This document shows, one piece after another, positions 47,398 through 56,791 of a stretch of DNA of 64,000 nt; within the stretch, counting starts at the first letter, position 1; every line of letters starts with the position of its first letter. Under the pieces are notes generated by a model. It saw nothing but the letters and a program-made list of their open reading frames with translations. It had not been told where the DNA came from and ran no database searches. Position numbers and translations under genes: made by a program. Source of the stretch: Enterobacter asburiae (lineage in GTDB: Bacteria; Pseudomonadota; Gammaproteobacteria; Enterobacterales; Enterobacteriaceae); assembly GCF_007035645.1 (NCBI RefSeq), contig NZ_AP019633.1, positions 66,976-130,975 of the forward strand, in the 5' to 3' direction.

Positions 47398-49749
47398 ATG
47401 CTTTTTTCTTCATCTTTTATGTCTAGGCTACTGGCGGGTAGCCTCCTTTTCATATGCTCTACCTCGATTACTGAAGCAACAGAACATACTTCAGCTGTGC
47501 GCCGACCAGAACCTGATATTTCTGGTGAAGCTCACTATACAGTCTATCTTGATGTTATCTTAAATGGCGTATCTAGGGGCTTTCACCCCTTCGACATACA
47601 GGGAAAGAGAATCTTTGCTAATAGTGAAGTGCTCAGCGAGATTGGATTAACACGCACTTTTTATAACAATGTTACTGTCGAGCTATCTGCTAACCAAAGC
47701 GTAAGTATTGAATTTAATCCTCATTTACAGTTGATTAAACTGGAAACTGCAGACAGCAACACGACACTTGACAGAAGGCACTACGGTATTGAAGACCAGT
47801 TTATCCCCGCAGACTCAACTAATGGTGGAGCCGTGCTTAACTACCAGCTGTTACACAATACGGATAAACGAAATTTCAGCTCTGGGATATTCAGTGAACT
47901 TCGTGGCATGAGCAGCATGGCAACTTTTTCTACTAGCATGGTTAACGCATTTGACTACGGTGACGAAAGAAAAATAACAACCAAGCGCCTTGATACACGA
48001 TTTGACTCTTTATGGCAGGACACTAACTTCACACTTCAGGCCGGAGATGCTGTGACAGATATTCTTTCGTGGACACGTCCTTACCGTTTCGCTGGCATTA
48101 AAATCTCTAACACGACACCGCTTAGTCCCGGGAGCACAAAAGTAGCACCGCTTGAGTTTGAGTTCACGCCTAAAGCCCCTTCCGAAATTGATCTTTTACT
48201 CGATGGCTCAAACTCTTTCAGGCAACGTATACCTGGTGGCCCGTTTACTCTGCTGACAATACCACAGACGAAAGGCTTCAGTAACGCTGAACTATGGATA
48301 ACTGATAGACAAACTGGCGGAAAAACACTAATTACGAAGCCAGTCTATTTCTCTGCAAACCAGCTCAAAGCAGGTGCATCGGAATGGAGTATAGATACAG
48401 GTTTCTATCGTAGTCATTATGGTGTTAAATCAAATGCCTATGATGACAAACTTTTAATTAACGCGAATAGCCGGTATGGGCTCAACCGGAATATCTCTCT
48501 GGAAAATCATGCTGAAATAGCTCAGTCGTTCAGGCATGCAGGTGCTGGCATGGTGGTCACCCCCCATCCTTATCTGGGAGAGCTTACATGGAATCATTCA
48601 TTCAGTAATTACAATGGATATACCGGTGATCGAAGTGCAGCTACTCATCAGTGGAACAATCGTTTCTTTTATTCAAAGTTTTCATGGGAAACATTCAGCA
48701 AAGCGTTTAAAGACATCCCATCCCTTTACGGTAATGATATTGCCAAACGCAATATCACAGCTTCCATGGGGATCGGTACAGACAAATTCGGTTTTTTTTC
48801 GCTAAGCAATACCGATACACTGACTCACACTGACTCACAATATCGGACATTATCGTTATCGTGGCAGAAAGGGTTTGCAGACTTCCTGTCTCTTTACATT
48901 ACGCACCGGATAACCACCGGAAACTGGAATGATGCATCATATTTTGCAGGAGTGTCTATACCTCTTGGCAATACGTATGTGGCATATAACTCCCGATACA
49001 ACGATGGTGCTGTTTTTCATAGTCTCAGTTTGAGCGATAGTTCACGAGGTGAAAGCGGGTTCTCCTGGAAAGGAAGAATCAGCAGTGCTCCTGCATATAA
49101 ATTTGCAGACGGAGATATTGAGTACCAGGGGACGTATGCGACCTTCAGCGGGAATGTCTCAACAGAGGGGTACATCTCGCTGGGAATGGCTGGCTCGCTC
49201 GCTTATCTTAATAATAACTTCTACGCAGGTAGACCTATTCAGGATGCGTTTGCCAGCGTTTCCACCTCAGGAATTGGGGACGTTCCCGTTTATGTGGATA
49301 ACCGCTTTGCCGGTATCACAAACAGTTCGGGTTATCTGTTCCTTCCCCAACTATCGTCATTTCAGCAGAATAAAATAAGTATTGATACTCTGTCATTACC
49401 TGCTGATTATGAATTTTCCAATATTGAGAAAGTAATTGTTCCTGCTTACAAATCAGGTAACATTATCAAGTTTGATATAAAACCCGTTCGTGCCGCCATT
49501 CTTGTGCTTACGAATCATCATGGTGAATACTTGCCTGCGGGCACAGTTTTAAAAATCAACTCAGGTAACGAAGAATTTATCGTAGGTTTTGAGGGGCAGG
49601 TTTATATTACAGGGCTAAATAATGAAAATTCTTTCATTGCACACTTATCCGATGCAGGAAGAGGAATTCCGGGTTTATGCAGCGGTCAGTTCTCCCATCA
49701 TTCCGACAGCAGAGACGCTGTTCCAACTTACAGCGTGACATGTCAGTAA
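47398..49749 (+). CDS. archaic pilus outer-membrane usher (CsuD-like)
   Basis: A 783-residue usher with a signal peptide of about 27 residues. It is shorter than classical ushers and shows archaic features: YLDVILNGVSRGFHPF near the N-terminus, RLDTRFDSLWQDTNFTLQAGDAVT, RFAGIKISNTTPLSPGS, FYRSHYGVKSN and a C-terminal region ending GLCSGQFSHHSDS with two cysteines (GLCSG, SVTCQ). Forms the export pore for the pilin and tip adhesin of this operon. Separate from the FGL usher in sequence and partner genes. AT-richer than the FGL usher. Confidence 0.92.
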   Translation: MLFSSSFMSRLLAGSLLFICSTSITEATEHTSAVRRPEPDISGEAHYTVYLDVILNGVSRGFHPFDIQGKRIFANSEVLSEIGLTRTFYNNVTVELSANQSVSIEFNPHLQLIKLETADSNTTLDRRHYGIEDQFIPADSTNGGAVLNYQLLHNTDKRNFSSGIFSELRGMSSMATFSTSMVNAFDYGDERKITTKRLDTRFDSLWQDTNFTLQAGDAVTDILSWTRPYRFAGIKISNTTPLSPGSTKVAPLEFEFTPKAPSEIDLLLDGSNSFRQRIPGGPFTLLTIPQTKGFSNAELWITDRQTGGKTLITKPVYFSANQLKAGASEWSIDTGFYRSHYGVKSNAYDDKLLINANSRYGLNRNISLENHAEIAQSFRHAGAGMVVTPHPYLGELTWNHSFSNYNGYTGDRSAATHQWNNRFFYSKFSWETFSKAFKDIPSLYGNDIAKRNITASMGIGTDKFGFFSLSNTDTLTHTDSQYRTLSLSWQKGFADFLSLYITHRITTGNWNDASYFAGVSIPLGNTYVAYNSRYNDGAVFHSLSLSDSSRGESGFSWKGRISSAPAYKFADGDIEYQGTYATFSGNVSTEGYISLGMAGSLAYLNNNFYAGRPIQDAFASVSTSGIGDVPVYVDNRFAGITNSSGYLFLPQLSSFQQNKISIDTLSLPADYEFSNIEKVIVPAYKSGNIIKFDIKPVRAAILVLTNHHGEYLPAGTVLKINSGNEEFIVGFEGQVYITGLNNENSFIAHLSDAGRGIPGLCSGQFSHHSDSRDAVPTYSVTCQ

Positions 49750-49771
49750 TTGCGTCAGTAGGAGATGTTTC

Positions 49772-50710
49772 GTGATTTCATTTTATTCATTACGTTTTTT
49801 CAGACTTTTGATCGTCATTTTTTCCCTTCCCGTTTACGGAGGCAATATAACTTGTAAGGCTGAAATAAGCGATTTTGATTTTGGTAATATTGTTACCGGG
49901 CAGCCGTTATCGAAACAGTCGGCATACGGATATGTAAAATTCTCCTGTACCAACAGAGATATAATACCGCTGTATGTGGGTCTTTGTTTAAATAGGACAC
50001 CTTCCTCAAAAGATTTGACAATCGATTCACTTTCCGATAGGGATTACAGTATAATTTTCAGAGACAGAGCGACCGGCCTTCCCTGGAGCGAAGGAAACCC
50101 TCCTATACATATTTCGCGTATAGTGAATGCCCGTACAGATATGACTGAAAAAATTCCTGTTTCCGCAGAAATGCTTATCGACCCGATCACCTTATCGGCA
50201 GGACCAGTAAACCTCAGGTTTACACTTCAGTCGCCTTCCCTTTCATGGTACGCAAGCTCCGTGCCGTTTAGTGACAGTTGTACAGAGTCTCTCCCTGCGG
50301 ATCAGATTTCATTCAATGTCAGAGCAAATGTCACCAAACGTTGTGATGTGACAGCAGACAGTCTTGATTTTGGCAAGATTATTGATATGTCAGGCTCGAA
50401 AAAATTTTCGCAGAGTACAATTAATATAAAATGTACAAATGAAACCATTTATAGTGTATCACTACGCTCTCTTAATGGGAGCAGCACAGGATTTATGATG
50501 AATAATGGAACTAACAATAAAATCCCATATGCGCTATTCAAAGATTCTGCACAAAAAGAACGTTGGGCTGAAGGATTAAACGCGAAAATAGATCGCGGAA
50601 CCGGGAAATGGCAACAGCATCAGCTTTATGGCCAAGTGAACCTTTCACCGTCAGACGAACCTTCCTCGGGCGATTACACTGATACAGTAATTATATCCAT
50701 AAATTACTGA
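49772..50710 (+). CDS. archaic pilus tip adhesin (two SCPU domains)
   Basis: A 312-residue secreted protein with two spore-coat-U domains: the first (about 24-170; ITCKAEISDFDFGNI) and the second (about 185-312; RCDVTADSLDFGKI), each with paired cysteines, the second being the assembly domain and the first the receptor-binding part, as in CsuE. The last strand reads TVIISINY. GTG start with AGGAG eight bases before it. Last gene of the operon, 22 bases after the usher. Predicted to bind hydrophobic surfaces, by analogy. Confidence 0.85.
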   Translation: MISFYSLRFFRLLIVIFSLPVYGGNITCKAEISDFDFGNIVTGQPLSKQSAYGYVKFSCTNRDIIPLYVGLCLNRTPSSKDLTIDSLSDRDYSIIFRDRATGLPWSEGNPPIHISRIVNARTDMTEKIPVSAEMLIDPITLSAGPVNLRFTLQSPSLSWYASSVPFSDSCTESLPADQISFNVRANVTKRCDVTADSLDFGKIIDMSGSKKFSQSTINIKCTNETIYSVSLRSLNGSSTGFMMNNGTNNKIPYALFKDSAQKERWAEGLNAKIDRGTGKWQQHQLYGQVNLSPSDEPSSGDYTDTVIISINY

Positions 50711-50947
50711 ATGTAAAATGATGTACACTCGCAGATAGAGATAAAAACAGTCTTCGCTATCGATATAACACCATCCTCAACTCATTCAGAATGCGAAACC
50801 GCATCTGCTCCCCTTAAAAATTTAATTCAGGCCTGAATAAAAAATATAGCTGGCAAGGCAATTAATTTAAAATAATCAAAAAAAAGCGCCATTGAATATA
50901 CTTATGGGTTTTCATGGCGCATTAAAATTAATTTAATTACATATAAA
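50711..50947. terminator. convergent intergenic region
   Basis: The rightward pilus operon and the leftward carbapenemase gene end into this 237-base region. A possible hairpin AAAGCGCCATTGAAT...TTCATGGCGC at about 50884-50923 could terminate one or both, but the loop is long; low confidence. Confidence 0.35.
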
Positions 50948-51832
50948 TTATTTAGTACTTCCATACACTGCATTTATAGCTATTTTTGCAGCATTTTTTA
51001 TAACTGTTTCGTCATGTTTGTCGTTTTGATTAGGACGTGTTGTGTAGACAGCCATAACTGCAGGTGAATTGGCATCTGGCCATAAAATAGCAATATCATT
51101 GGCTGTACCATAAAAACCACAGGTGCCTGTTTTATCGCCAACAACCCACTTATCTGGAACAGCAGCTCTAATTCGCGCATTACCAGTAGTGTTGCCTTTA
51201 AGCCAATCCTGTAGCAAGGATTTATTTTTAGCATCGAGTACTGAACCAAAAGCAATATTATTAAGGCTCATAGCCACTGTTTTTGGAGTGGAAGTATCAC
51301 GTTCATCGCCTGGAATAGCTGAGTTTAATTCTAATTCCCAACGATCAAGCCTGAAGTCAGTGTCTCCCGTTGACCGCATAAATGCAGTCAAACCCTCAGG
51401 ACCTCCTATGTATCTTTCCATTAATAGATTAGAAGCTCCATTGTCACTATACTGAATTGCTGCCTTGGCCAAAGTCTGCACGCTTGCTCCTGTTTCGCGG
51501 TATTTTTCTGATACAGGAGAATGCTTTTCCATAACACGTCCAGAATATTCCATCATATCATCAAGAGAAACAGATTTATCCTGAGTTCTTTTTAATACGG
51601 ATGCAGCGAGGAACGCCTTAAATGAACTACATAAAGGAAATCTCTCATCTTGTCTGTAGGAAAATTCTTTCCCATTTTTTGTGTTTAAAATATAAACACC
51701 TATCCGCCCCCCAAAAGAATTTTCCAATTCCTTCATTTGCTCAACACCATTACTTTCCTGGGAGGCGAATGAGTTCAATGGAAGACAGAGCAAAAAAACA
51801 AATGTACTTGCACTTTTTTTTAAAAAAAACAT
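50948..51832 (-). CDS. blaFRI: class A carbapenemase, FRI family
   Basis: A 294-residue periplasmic serine beta-lactamase; signal peptide about 1-24. Class A motifs: Ser-x-x-Lys (C-S-S-F-K, nucleophile Ser69 in own numbering, Ambler 70), Ser-Asp-Asn (QYSDNG), Glu in the omega loop (WELELNS), and Lys-Thr-Gly (GDKTGTC). Cys68 and the Cys after K-T-G-T correspond to Ambler 69 and 238, the disulfide typical of class A carbapenemases (KPC, NMC-A/IMI, SFC, BIC, FRI). The sequence is recognised as FRI-like from memory, but the exact allele cannot be assigned. GAGGTG precedes ATG. It is divergent from a LysR-type gene, as FRI and NMC-A genes are. The enzyme confers resistance to carbapenems and other beta-lactams. 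Confidence 0.9.
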   Translation of the reverse strand: MFFLKKSASTFVFLLCLPLNSFASQESNGVEQMKELENSFGGRIGVYILNTKNGKEFSYRQDERFPLCSSFKAFLAASVLKRTQDKSVSLDDMMEYSGRVMEKHSPVSEKYRETGASVQTLAKAAIQYSDNGASNLLMERYIGGPEGLTAFMRSTGDTDFRLDRWELELNSAIPGDERDTSTPKTVAMSLNNIAFGSVLDAKNKSLLQDWLKGNTTGNARIRAAVPDKWVVGDKTGTCGFYGTANDIAILWPDANSPAVMAVYTTRPNQNDKHDETVIKNAAKIAINAVYGSTK

Positions 51833-52206
51833 TTATAACACCTCTAGATGGTTCAACAAATAATTTTGAGATATTAACTCATCATCTTTTTGTATGTTAA
51901 AAGCTTAACTAAGAATGTAAGCATAAAAAGATCTTTGCATATTCCCATGGAGAATTAAATTGGTGGCTTTATTGCGCCAGTGTTTAATGAAACACTCCAA
52001 GGACAATATTTTGTTAACTGTTAAAATATAAGGTATAGGGATTGGTAAATGATAAATCATTCCCATTCATATAGACAAAAGTTAAAAAATTACACCTCTC
52101 ATGAATCTTCAGTTGCTTAACACCTTGAATTTTACTTTTGATCTTTATGATGACAAACTATAAAATCTTTGCTTAGACATAAGTAAAACCTTTAGGCTAG
52201 TATATC
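51833..52206. promoter_or_regulatory. divergent promoter region, blaFRI and its LysR regulator
   Basis: A 374-base AT-rich gap between the leftward beta-lactamase and the rightward regulator. In AmpR/NmcR systems the LysR protein binds a site in this gap and controls the lactamase promoter. A palindrome-like TTGTTAACTGTTAAAA lies at 52011-52026 and could be part of it (inference). The exact promoter boxes are not certain. Confidence 0.55.
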
Positions 52207-53070
52207 ATGAGAAATCGCTTGCCACTAAACGGGTTACGGGCTTTTGAGGCTTCAGCCCGCCACCTTAACTTTACACGCGCTGGACTTGAACTACATGTTA
52301 GTCAAGCTGCAGTAAGTCAACAAGTTCGTTCTCTTGAAAACCTCCTCAATGTCAATCTGTTTCGAAGGCTGCCGCGAGGATTAGTTCTTACTGAAGAAGG
52401 TGCGCATTTACTTCCAATTCTTAACGATGCATTTAATCGTATGGATTCAGCCTTACAAAAATTTCGCGGAGGTAAATTTCTCGAAGTGCTTACTGTTGCA
52501 GTAGTAGGAACCTTTGCTATTGGATGGCTTTTACCTCGGCTTAAGGATTTTTATGAAAAATATCCTTGGATTGATTTGAGGATTTTAACCCATAATAATA
52601 CAATTAATTTAGCAAATGAAGGTATTGATGCGTCAATTCGTTTTGGAACGGGAAAATGGACTCTTACTGAGAATATCGAGCTTTTTGCTGCCCCGCATAC
52701 TGTACTATGTTCCCCTGTTGTTGCAGAAAATCTTCTCTCGCCGAATCATCTACGGTATAAATTATTATTCAGAACCTATCGTCAGGATGAGTGGTATAAC
52801 TGGCTTGAAGTTGCAGGTGTTGAGCCATGGGTAATTACAGGGCCTATTTTTGATTCATCAAGACTTATGGTTGATGCCACTAGCATATCTGATGGCATAG
52901 CATTAGCACCATCATGTATGTTTAAAAGGGAACTAGATCTTGGACTACTTAAAATTCCTTTTGACATTCATGTAAATATGGGCAGCTATTGGATGACGAC
53001 ATTAAAATCAAAACAGAAGTCTGCGGCACTGACTGCTTTCAGCACTTGGTTACAGGAATGTTGCCTGTAA
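52207..53070 (+). CDS. LysR-family regulator (AmpR/NmcR-like)
   Basis: A 287-residue protein with the LysR helix-turn-helix at about 8-65 (LPLNGLRAFEASARHLNFTRAGLELHVSQAAVSQQVRSLE) and a C-terminal effector domain (about 90-285). The N-terminal sequence is close to AmpR/NmcR, the activators of inducible beta-lactamases, which answer to cell-wall fragments. Transcribed away from the carbapenemase gene with 374 bases between. Ends 108 bases before an IS-end relic that marks the start of the right outer repeat. Likely regulates the carbapenemase. Confidence 0.92.
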   Translation: MRNRLPLNGLRAFEASARHLNFTRAGLELHVSQAAVSQQVRSLENLLNVNLFRRLPRGLVLTEEGAHLLPILNDAFNRMDSALQKFRGGKFLEVLTVAVVGTFAIGWLLPRLKDFYEKYPWIDLRILTHNNTINLANEGIDASIRFGTGKWTLTENIELFAAPHTVLCSPVVAENLLSPNHLRYKLLFRTYRQDEWYNWLEVAGVEPWVITGPIFDSSRLMVDATSISDGIALAPSCMFKRELDLGLLKIPFDIHVNMGSYWMTTLKSKQKSAALTAFSTWLQECCL

Positions 53071-53161
53071 TCAGGTTGATTTATATTTCTGTGTCTGGGC
53101 GTAAATTATTCATTTACGCTGTGAATCGCCATGGATAATCTAGACACTTCTGAGCCATTGA

Positions 53162-53179
53162 TGGACTGACCCCGACCCC
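53162..53179 (-). repeat. IS3-type inverted-repeat relic at the edge of the outer arm
   Basis: TGGACTGACCCCGACCCC matches the first 12 bases of the IS3-family end at 58695 (TGGACTGACCCC). It abuts the point where the right outer inverted repeat begins, so transposition or IS-mediated deletion probably produced this boundary. Confidence 0.6.
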
Positions 53180-53320
53180 CTCCGTCATTTACAGAGTGAT
53201 ACGTGTTATTTTGCACTCCAGTCGTCCCATCATAGCCTGTCAATTGCCAGCATAGCCTGTCATGATTCTTCTGAACATTGTGTTGCACTGCATTCCCCTG
53301 TTTTTCTGGATGTGGTTTTT

Positions 53321-53346
53321 CCGCCCTCCCCGGGCGGTTTTTTTTC
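53321..53346 (+). terminator. rho-independent terminator upstream of autotransporter, right copy
   Basis: Stem CCGCCC/GGGCGG with loop TCCCC, then eight T residues. It lies after the LysR gene in the same direction and may end its transcript; it is also a mirror of 23963-23988. Confidence 0.8.
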
Positions 53347-53543
53347 CATACACCGTAAACTCCGCCAGTCACCAGCCCCGACCACGACATGCACTTATTC
53401 TGCTGGTTTTTCTATCCAAAAAAATAAACTTTCTACACACATAAAACTAATATAACTATAATCAACAAAATTACATTCCAAAAAAACACACTCCGATTCT
53501 AAAGTACCGCAGTCATTCATTCCATTAGGAAGAATATTAAACT

Positions 53544-56500
53544 GTGAAAAAAGTTCTTATTCGGAAAACTGCAATCGCCACACTTTTGGTGCAGTTCTGC
53601 TCTCCATTATCTGTTGCCTTTACCCCGGCTATTGCCTCCGCCGTTCAGCCAAACCGCGACACCACCGCGACCGCCGACGTGAACGACAATCAGGCCGCCG
53701 CACGCCTTGCCCAGGCCGCATCCCGGGCAGGGACCTTCTTGAGCAACGCCCCAGATACCGATGCTGCTGCATCACTCGCCAGCGGGTACGCCAGTGCCGA
53801 AGTCCAGCAGTGGCTCAGCCAGTTCGGCACGGCGCGCACCACCATTGACGTTGATAAGGACTTCTCACTGAAGGGCTCCTCTCTCGACCTCCTGGTGCCC
53901 CTGCACGACTCGCCTGACCTGCTCACCTTTGCCCAGGGCGGTATCCGCCGGGCGGACGACCGCACGCAGTCCTCCCTCGGCCTCGGCGTGCGCAGCTTCG
54001 GGTCCGACAGTATGCTCGGCGCCAGCGCCTTTATCGACCACGACCTCTCCCGCAGCCACACCCGGGCTGGGCTCGGTATTGAATACTGGCGCGACAACCT
54101 CCGCCTTGGCGCCAACAGCTACATGCGCCTCTCGGGCTGGAAGGACTCCCCGGACGTCACCGACTACCTTGAGCGTCCGGCAAACGGCTGGGACATTACC
54201 GCCCGCGGCTGGCTTCCTTCGCTGCCGCAGCTCGGCGCCTCGCTGGGCTTTGAGCGCTACTACGGTGAAGAGGTGGGCCTGTTCGGACACAGCAACCGCC
54301 AGAAGGACCCTTATGCCGCCACTGCAGGCCTGAACTGGACGCCGTTCCCGCTGCTCACCCTGAACGCCGGGCAGCGTCAGGGCAAGGGCTCGGCCAGCGA
54401 TTCCCGCCTGGGTCTTGAGCTGCGCTACACCCCGGGCGTATCCTGGGCGCATCAGACCAGTCCTGACTCCGTCGCCGCACTGCGTAGTCTGAGCGGTGCT
54501 CGCCATGACCTTGTCGAGCGCAACAGCAACATTGTCCTCGAGTACAAAAAGAAAGAGGTCATATTCCTGAAGACCCAGGAGCTGGTCACTGGCTACGCTG
54601 GTGAGCAGAAGCCCCTGAGCGTGGAGATAAAGAGCCGGTATCCTGCTGAGCGCATTGAGTGGCAGTCGCCAGAGCTGGAGGCGGCCGGAGGGATTATCAT
54701 GTCTTCCGGCCCGCATTCTCACGCTGTTATACTACCGGCCTGGCAGCCGGGAAGAGCTCTCCACGGCAATACCTATACGGTACGCGGTGTTGCCGTGGAC
54801 AGTCGGGGCAACCGCTCTGCCGCGTCCAGCACCCGTGTTGTCGTTTCACAGGCAGCCATCAGTCCCGCACTGTCGGGCCTGAGCCTTTCGTCGCTTAATC
54901 TGGTCCCGGACGGCACCAGTGCGCAGAAAGTCACCCTCACCCTGCGTGATGCAGCCGGCAATCCGGTTGACGTGGACGAAAGTGAGATTGTTACGGAACG
55001 CAGCGATAATACCGACAAAAACGCAGCGCGGGCTGCACGCGGTCTCGCCCGGGTGGGGCATTTCGTACGCACCTCTGCCGGCAGCTATGACCTGACGGTT
55101 ACTCCGGGAACGCAGGAAGAGCACTTCACGCTGACTCCGTATGTGCGCGGCTACAGCGCCGGCACCATCACTGTCAACATCAGCCAGACTCTGAGTGATG
55201 CTAACTCCTCACTGGTGGTCGGGCAGCCTGTTACCGACACGGATACGCCGGTGCCTGTAATGCTTACGCTGCGTGATGAGGCGAGCATTCCGATTAACGG
55301 CCAGAAGGTGAGATTCAGCAGCGGTCAGGACGGCGTCACCTTCTCTGACGTGCAGGAGTCTGCTGGCGGAGTTTACACTGCCACTATGCGCGCCACGCGG
55401 ACGGGCGTGGTGACGGTGAGCTCTATTGTGAACGGCATCCAGCTGGCGCAGCCGCAGGCCACCGTCACAGTGAAAGCGGGCTCTGTCTCGCAGGCCACTT
55501 CGACCCTTAAAACAGACCGTACGCGTTATGCCAGTCAGGAGGATGTGGTACTGACACTGACTCTGAAGGATGCATCCGGCAACAGTGTGACGGAGGTGGA
55601 TCTTGCCTCTGCCACATTTACTGGTCCGGGGCTACAGGAGAAGGAGGGCTCAGCCTGGACGCAGGCCGGCGGCGTCTGGACCCGCACCTTCACCGCGACG
55701 ACGGCGGGCACCGGCCTGACGGCCGGCATCACGCTGGGCGGCACGGCCGTTACCTCCGCCGCGTACACCATCACGGCTGCCGCGGCTTCTGCGGCCACCT
55801 CCACCCTTGGGGTCAGCGGCGGCGTTAACGGCACGTTCACCGCCGGAGACGAGATGACCATCACCTTCACCCCGCGCGACGCGCAGGATAACCCGGCGAC
55901 CATCACGGCGGAGGCTGCGGACACCATCACCGTGGCGAACGCCGCGCCGGCACAGGGCTCAGCCTGGACGCAGGCCGGCGGCGTCTGGACCCGCACCTTC
56001 ACCGCGACGACGGCGGGCACCGGCCTGACGGCCGGCGTCACGCTGGGCGACGGAACCGTCACCTCCGCCCCGTACTCCGTCACGGCGGGCGCGGCTTCTG
56101 CGGCCACCTCCACCCTTGCCGTCAGCGGCGGCACTAACGGCACGTTCACCGCCGGAGACGAGATGACCGTCACCTTCACCCCGCGCGACGCGCAGGATAA
56201 CCCGGCGACCATCACGGCGGAGGCTGCGGACACCATCACCGTGGCGAACGCCGCGCCGGCACAGGGCTCAGCCTGGACGCAGGCCGGCGGCGTCTGGACC
56301 CGCACCTTCACCGCGACGACGGCGGGCACCGGCCTGACGGCCACCATCACGCTGGGCAGCGGAATGCTCGCCTCCGCCCCGTACACCATCACGGGGAGCC
56401 AGGTCGTCAGTGGGATCAACTCCACCCTTGCCGTCCCCGGCGGCGCTGGCGCCACGTTCAGGGTTGGAGACCAGATAACAGTCACCTTCACTCCGCGCGA

Positions 56501-56726
56501 CTTGCAGAATAACCCGGCGTACGTCGAGGCTGCGGTTGTGGACACCATCAGCGTGGCGGGCGCAACGCCGGTCCAGGGCTCCACCTGGATGCAGACCAAC
56601 GGCGTCTGGACCCGCACCTTCACCGCGACGACGCCGGTCACTGGCAAGAGGGCCATCCTCTTACTAGACAGCGGCTCAGTAATCGTCTCCGAGGTGTACA
56701 CCATTACAGCGGGTGCCACGAACTAA
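53544..56726 (+). CDS. inverse autotransporter (intimin/invasin family), short form
   Basis: A 1060-residue version of the adhesin at 18762. Residues 1 to about 795 (signal peptide, helical segment, barrel, D0-like and Big_1-like domains, first repeat units) read the same by eye. The array from residue 647 has about four units instead of ten, the last two being of a type not found in the long form (VVSGINSTLAVPGGAGATF, ITVTFTPRDLQNNPAY, WMQTNGVWTR). It ends with the same TITAGATN. GTG start with AGGAAG upstream. The two forms would differ in length and in tip, which may change receptor or surface reach. Confidence 0.93.
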   Translation: MKKVLIRKTAIATLLVQFCSPLSVAFTPAIASAVQPNRDTTATADVNDNQAAARLAQAASRAGTFLSNAPDTDAAASLASGYASAEVQQWLSQFGTARTTIDVDKDFSLKGSSLDLLVPLHDSPDLLTFAQGGIRRADDRTQSSLGLGVRSFGSDSMLGASAFIDHDLSRSHTRAGLGIEYWRDNLRLGANSYMRLSGWKDSPDVTDYLERPANGWDITARGWLPSLPQLGASLGFERYYGEEVGLFGHSNRQKDPYAATAGLNWTPFPLLTLNAGQRQGKGSASDSRLGLELRYTPGVSWAHQTSPDSVAALRSLSGARHDLVERNSNIVLEYKKKEVIFLKTQELVTGYAGEQKPLSVEIKSRYPAERIEWQSPELEAAGGIIMSSGPHSHAVILPAWQPGRALHGNTYTVRGVAVDSRGNRSAASSTRVVVSQAAISPALSGLSLSSLNLVPDGTSAQKVTLTLRDAAGNPVDVDESEIVTERSDNTDKNAARAARGLARVGHFVRTSAGSYDLTVTPGTQEEHFTLTPYVRGYSAGTITVNISQTLSDANSSLVVGQPVTDTDTPVPVMLTLRDEASIPINGQKVRFSSGQDGVTFSDVQESAGGVYTATMRATRTGVVTVSSIVNGIQLAQPQATVTVKAGSVSQATSTLKTDRTRYASQEDVVLTLTLKDASGNSVTEVDLASATFTGPGLQEKEGSAWTQAGGVWTRTFTATTAGTGLTAGITLGGTAVTSAAYTITAAAASAATSTLGVSGGVNGTFTAGDEMTITFTPRDAQDNPATITAEAADTITVANAAPAQGSAWTQAGGVWTRTFTATTAGTGLTAGVTLGDGTVTSAPYSVTAGAASAATSTLAVSGGTNGTFTAGDEMTVTFTPRDAQDNPATITAEAADTITVANAAPAQGSAWTQAGGVWTRTFTATTAGTGLTATITLGSGMLASAPYTITGSQVVSGINSTLAVPGGAGATFRVGDQITVTFTPRDLQNNPAYVEAAVVDTISVAGATPVQGSTWMQTNGVWTRTFTATTPVTGKRAILLLDSGSVIVSEVYTITAGATN

Positions 56727-56736
56727 AGGCAACACC

Positions 56737-56762
56737 GGAGTACCTGAGAGCCCAGGTACTCC
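56737..56762 (+). terminator. intergenic hairpin, right copy
   Basis: Perfect mirror of 18726-18751, a ten-base stem with a six-base loop between the autotransporter and the regulator gene. Confidence 0.6.
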
Positions 56763-56791
56763 ACTCCCTAAACTAATAAATAAACTTTTTT

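Noticed and set aside
50948..51832. KPC or NMC-A/IMI identity for the beta-lactamase
   Set aside because: Shared carbapenemase motifs, but the overall sequence differs from both as remembered and fits FRI better; allele not assigned.
55535..56719. Minus-strand open frame of 394 codons opposite the short autotransporter
   Set aside because: Shadow frame in the Ig-like array.
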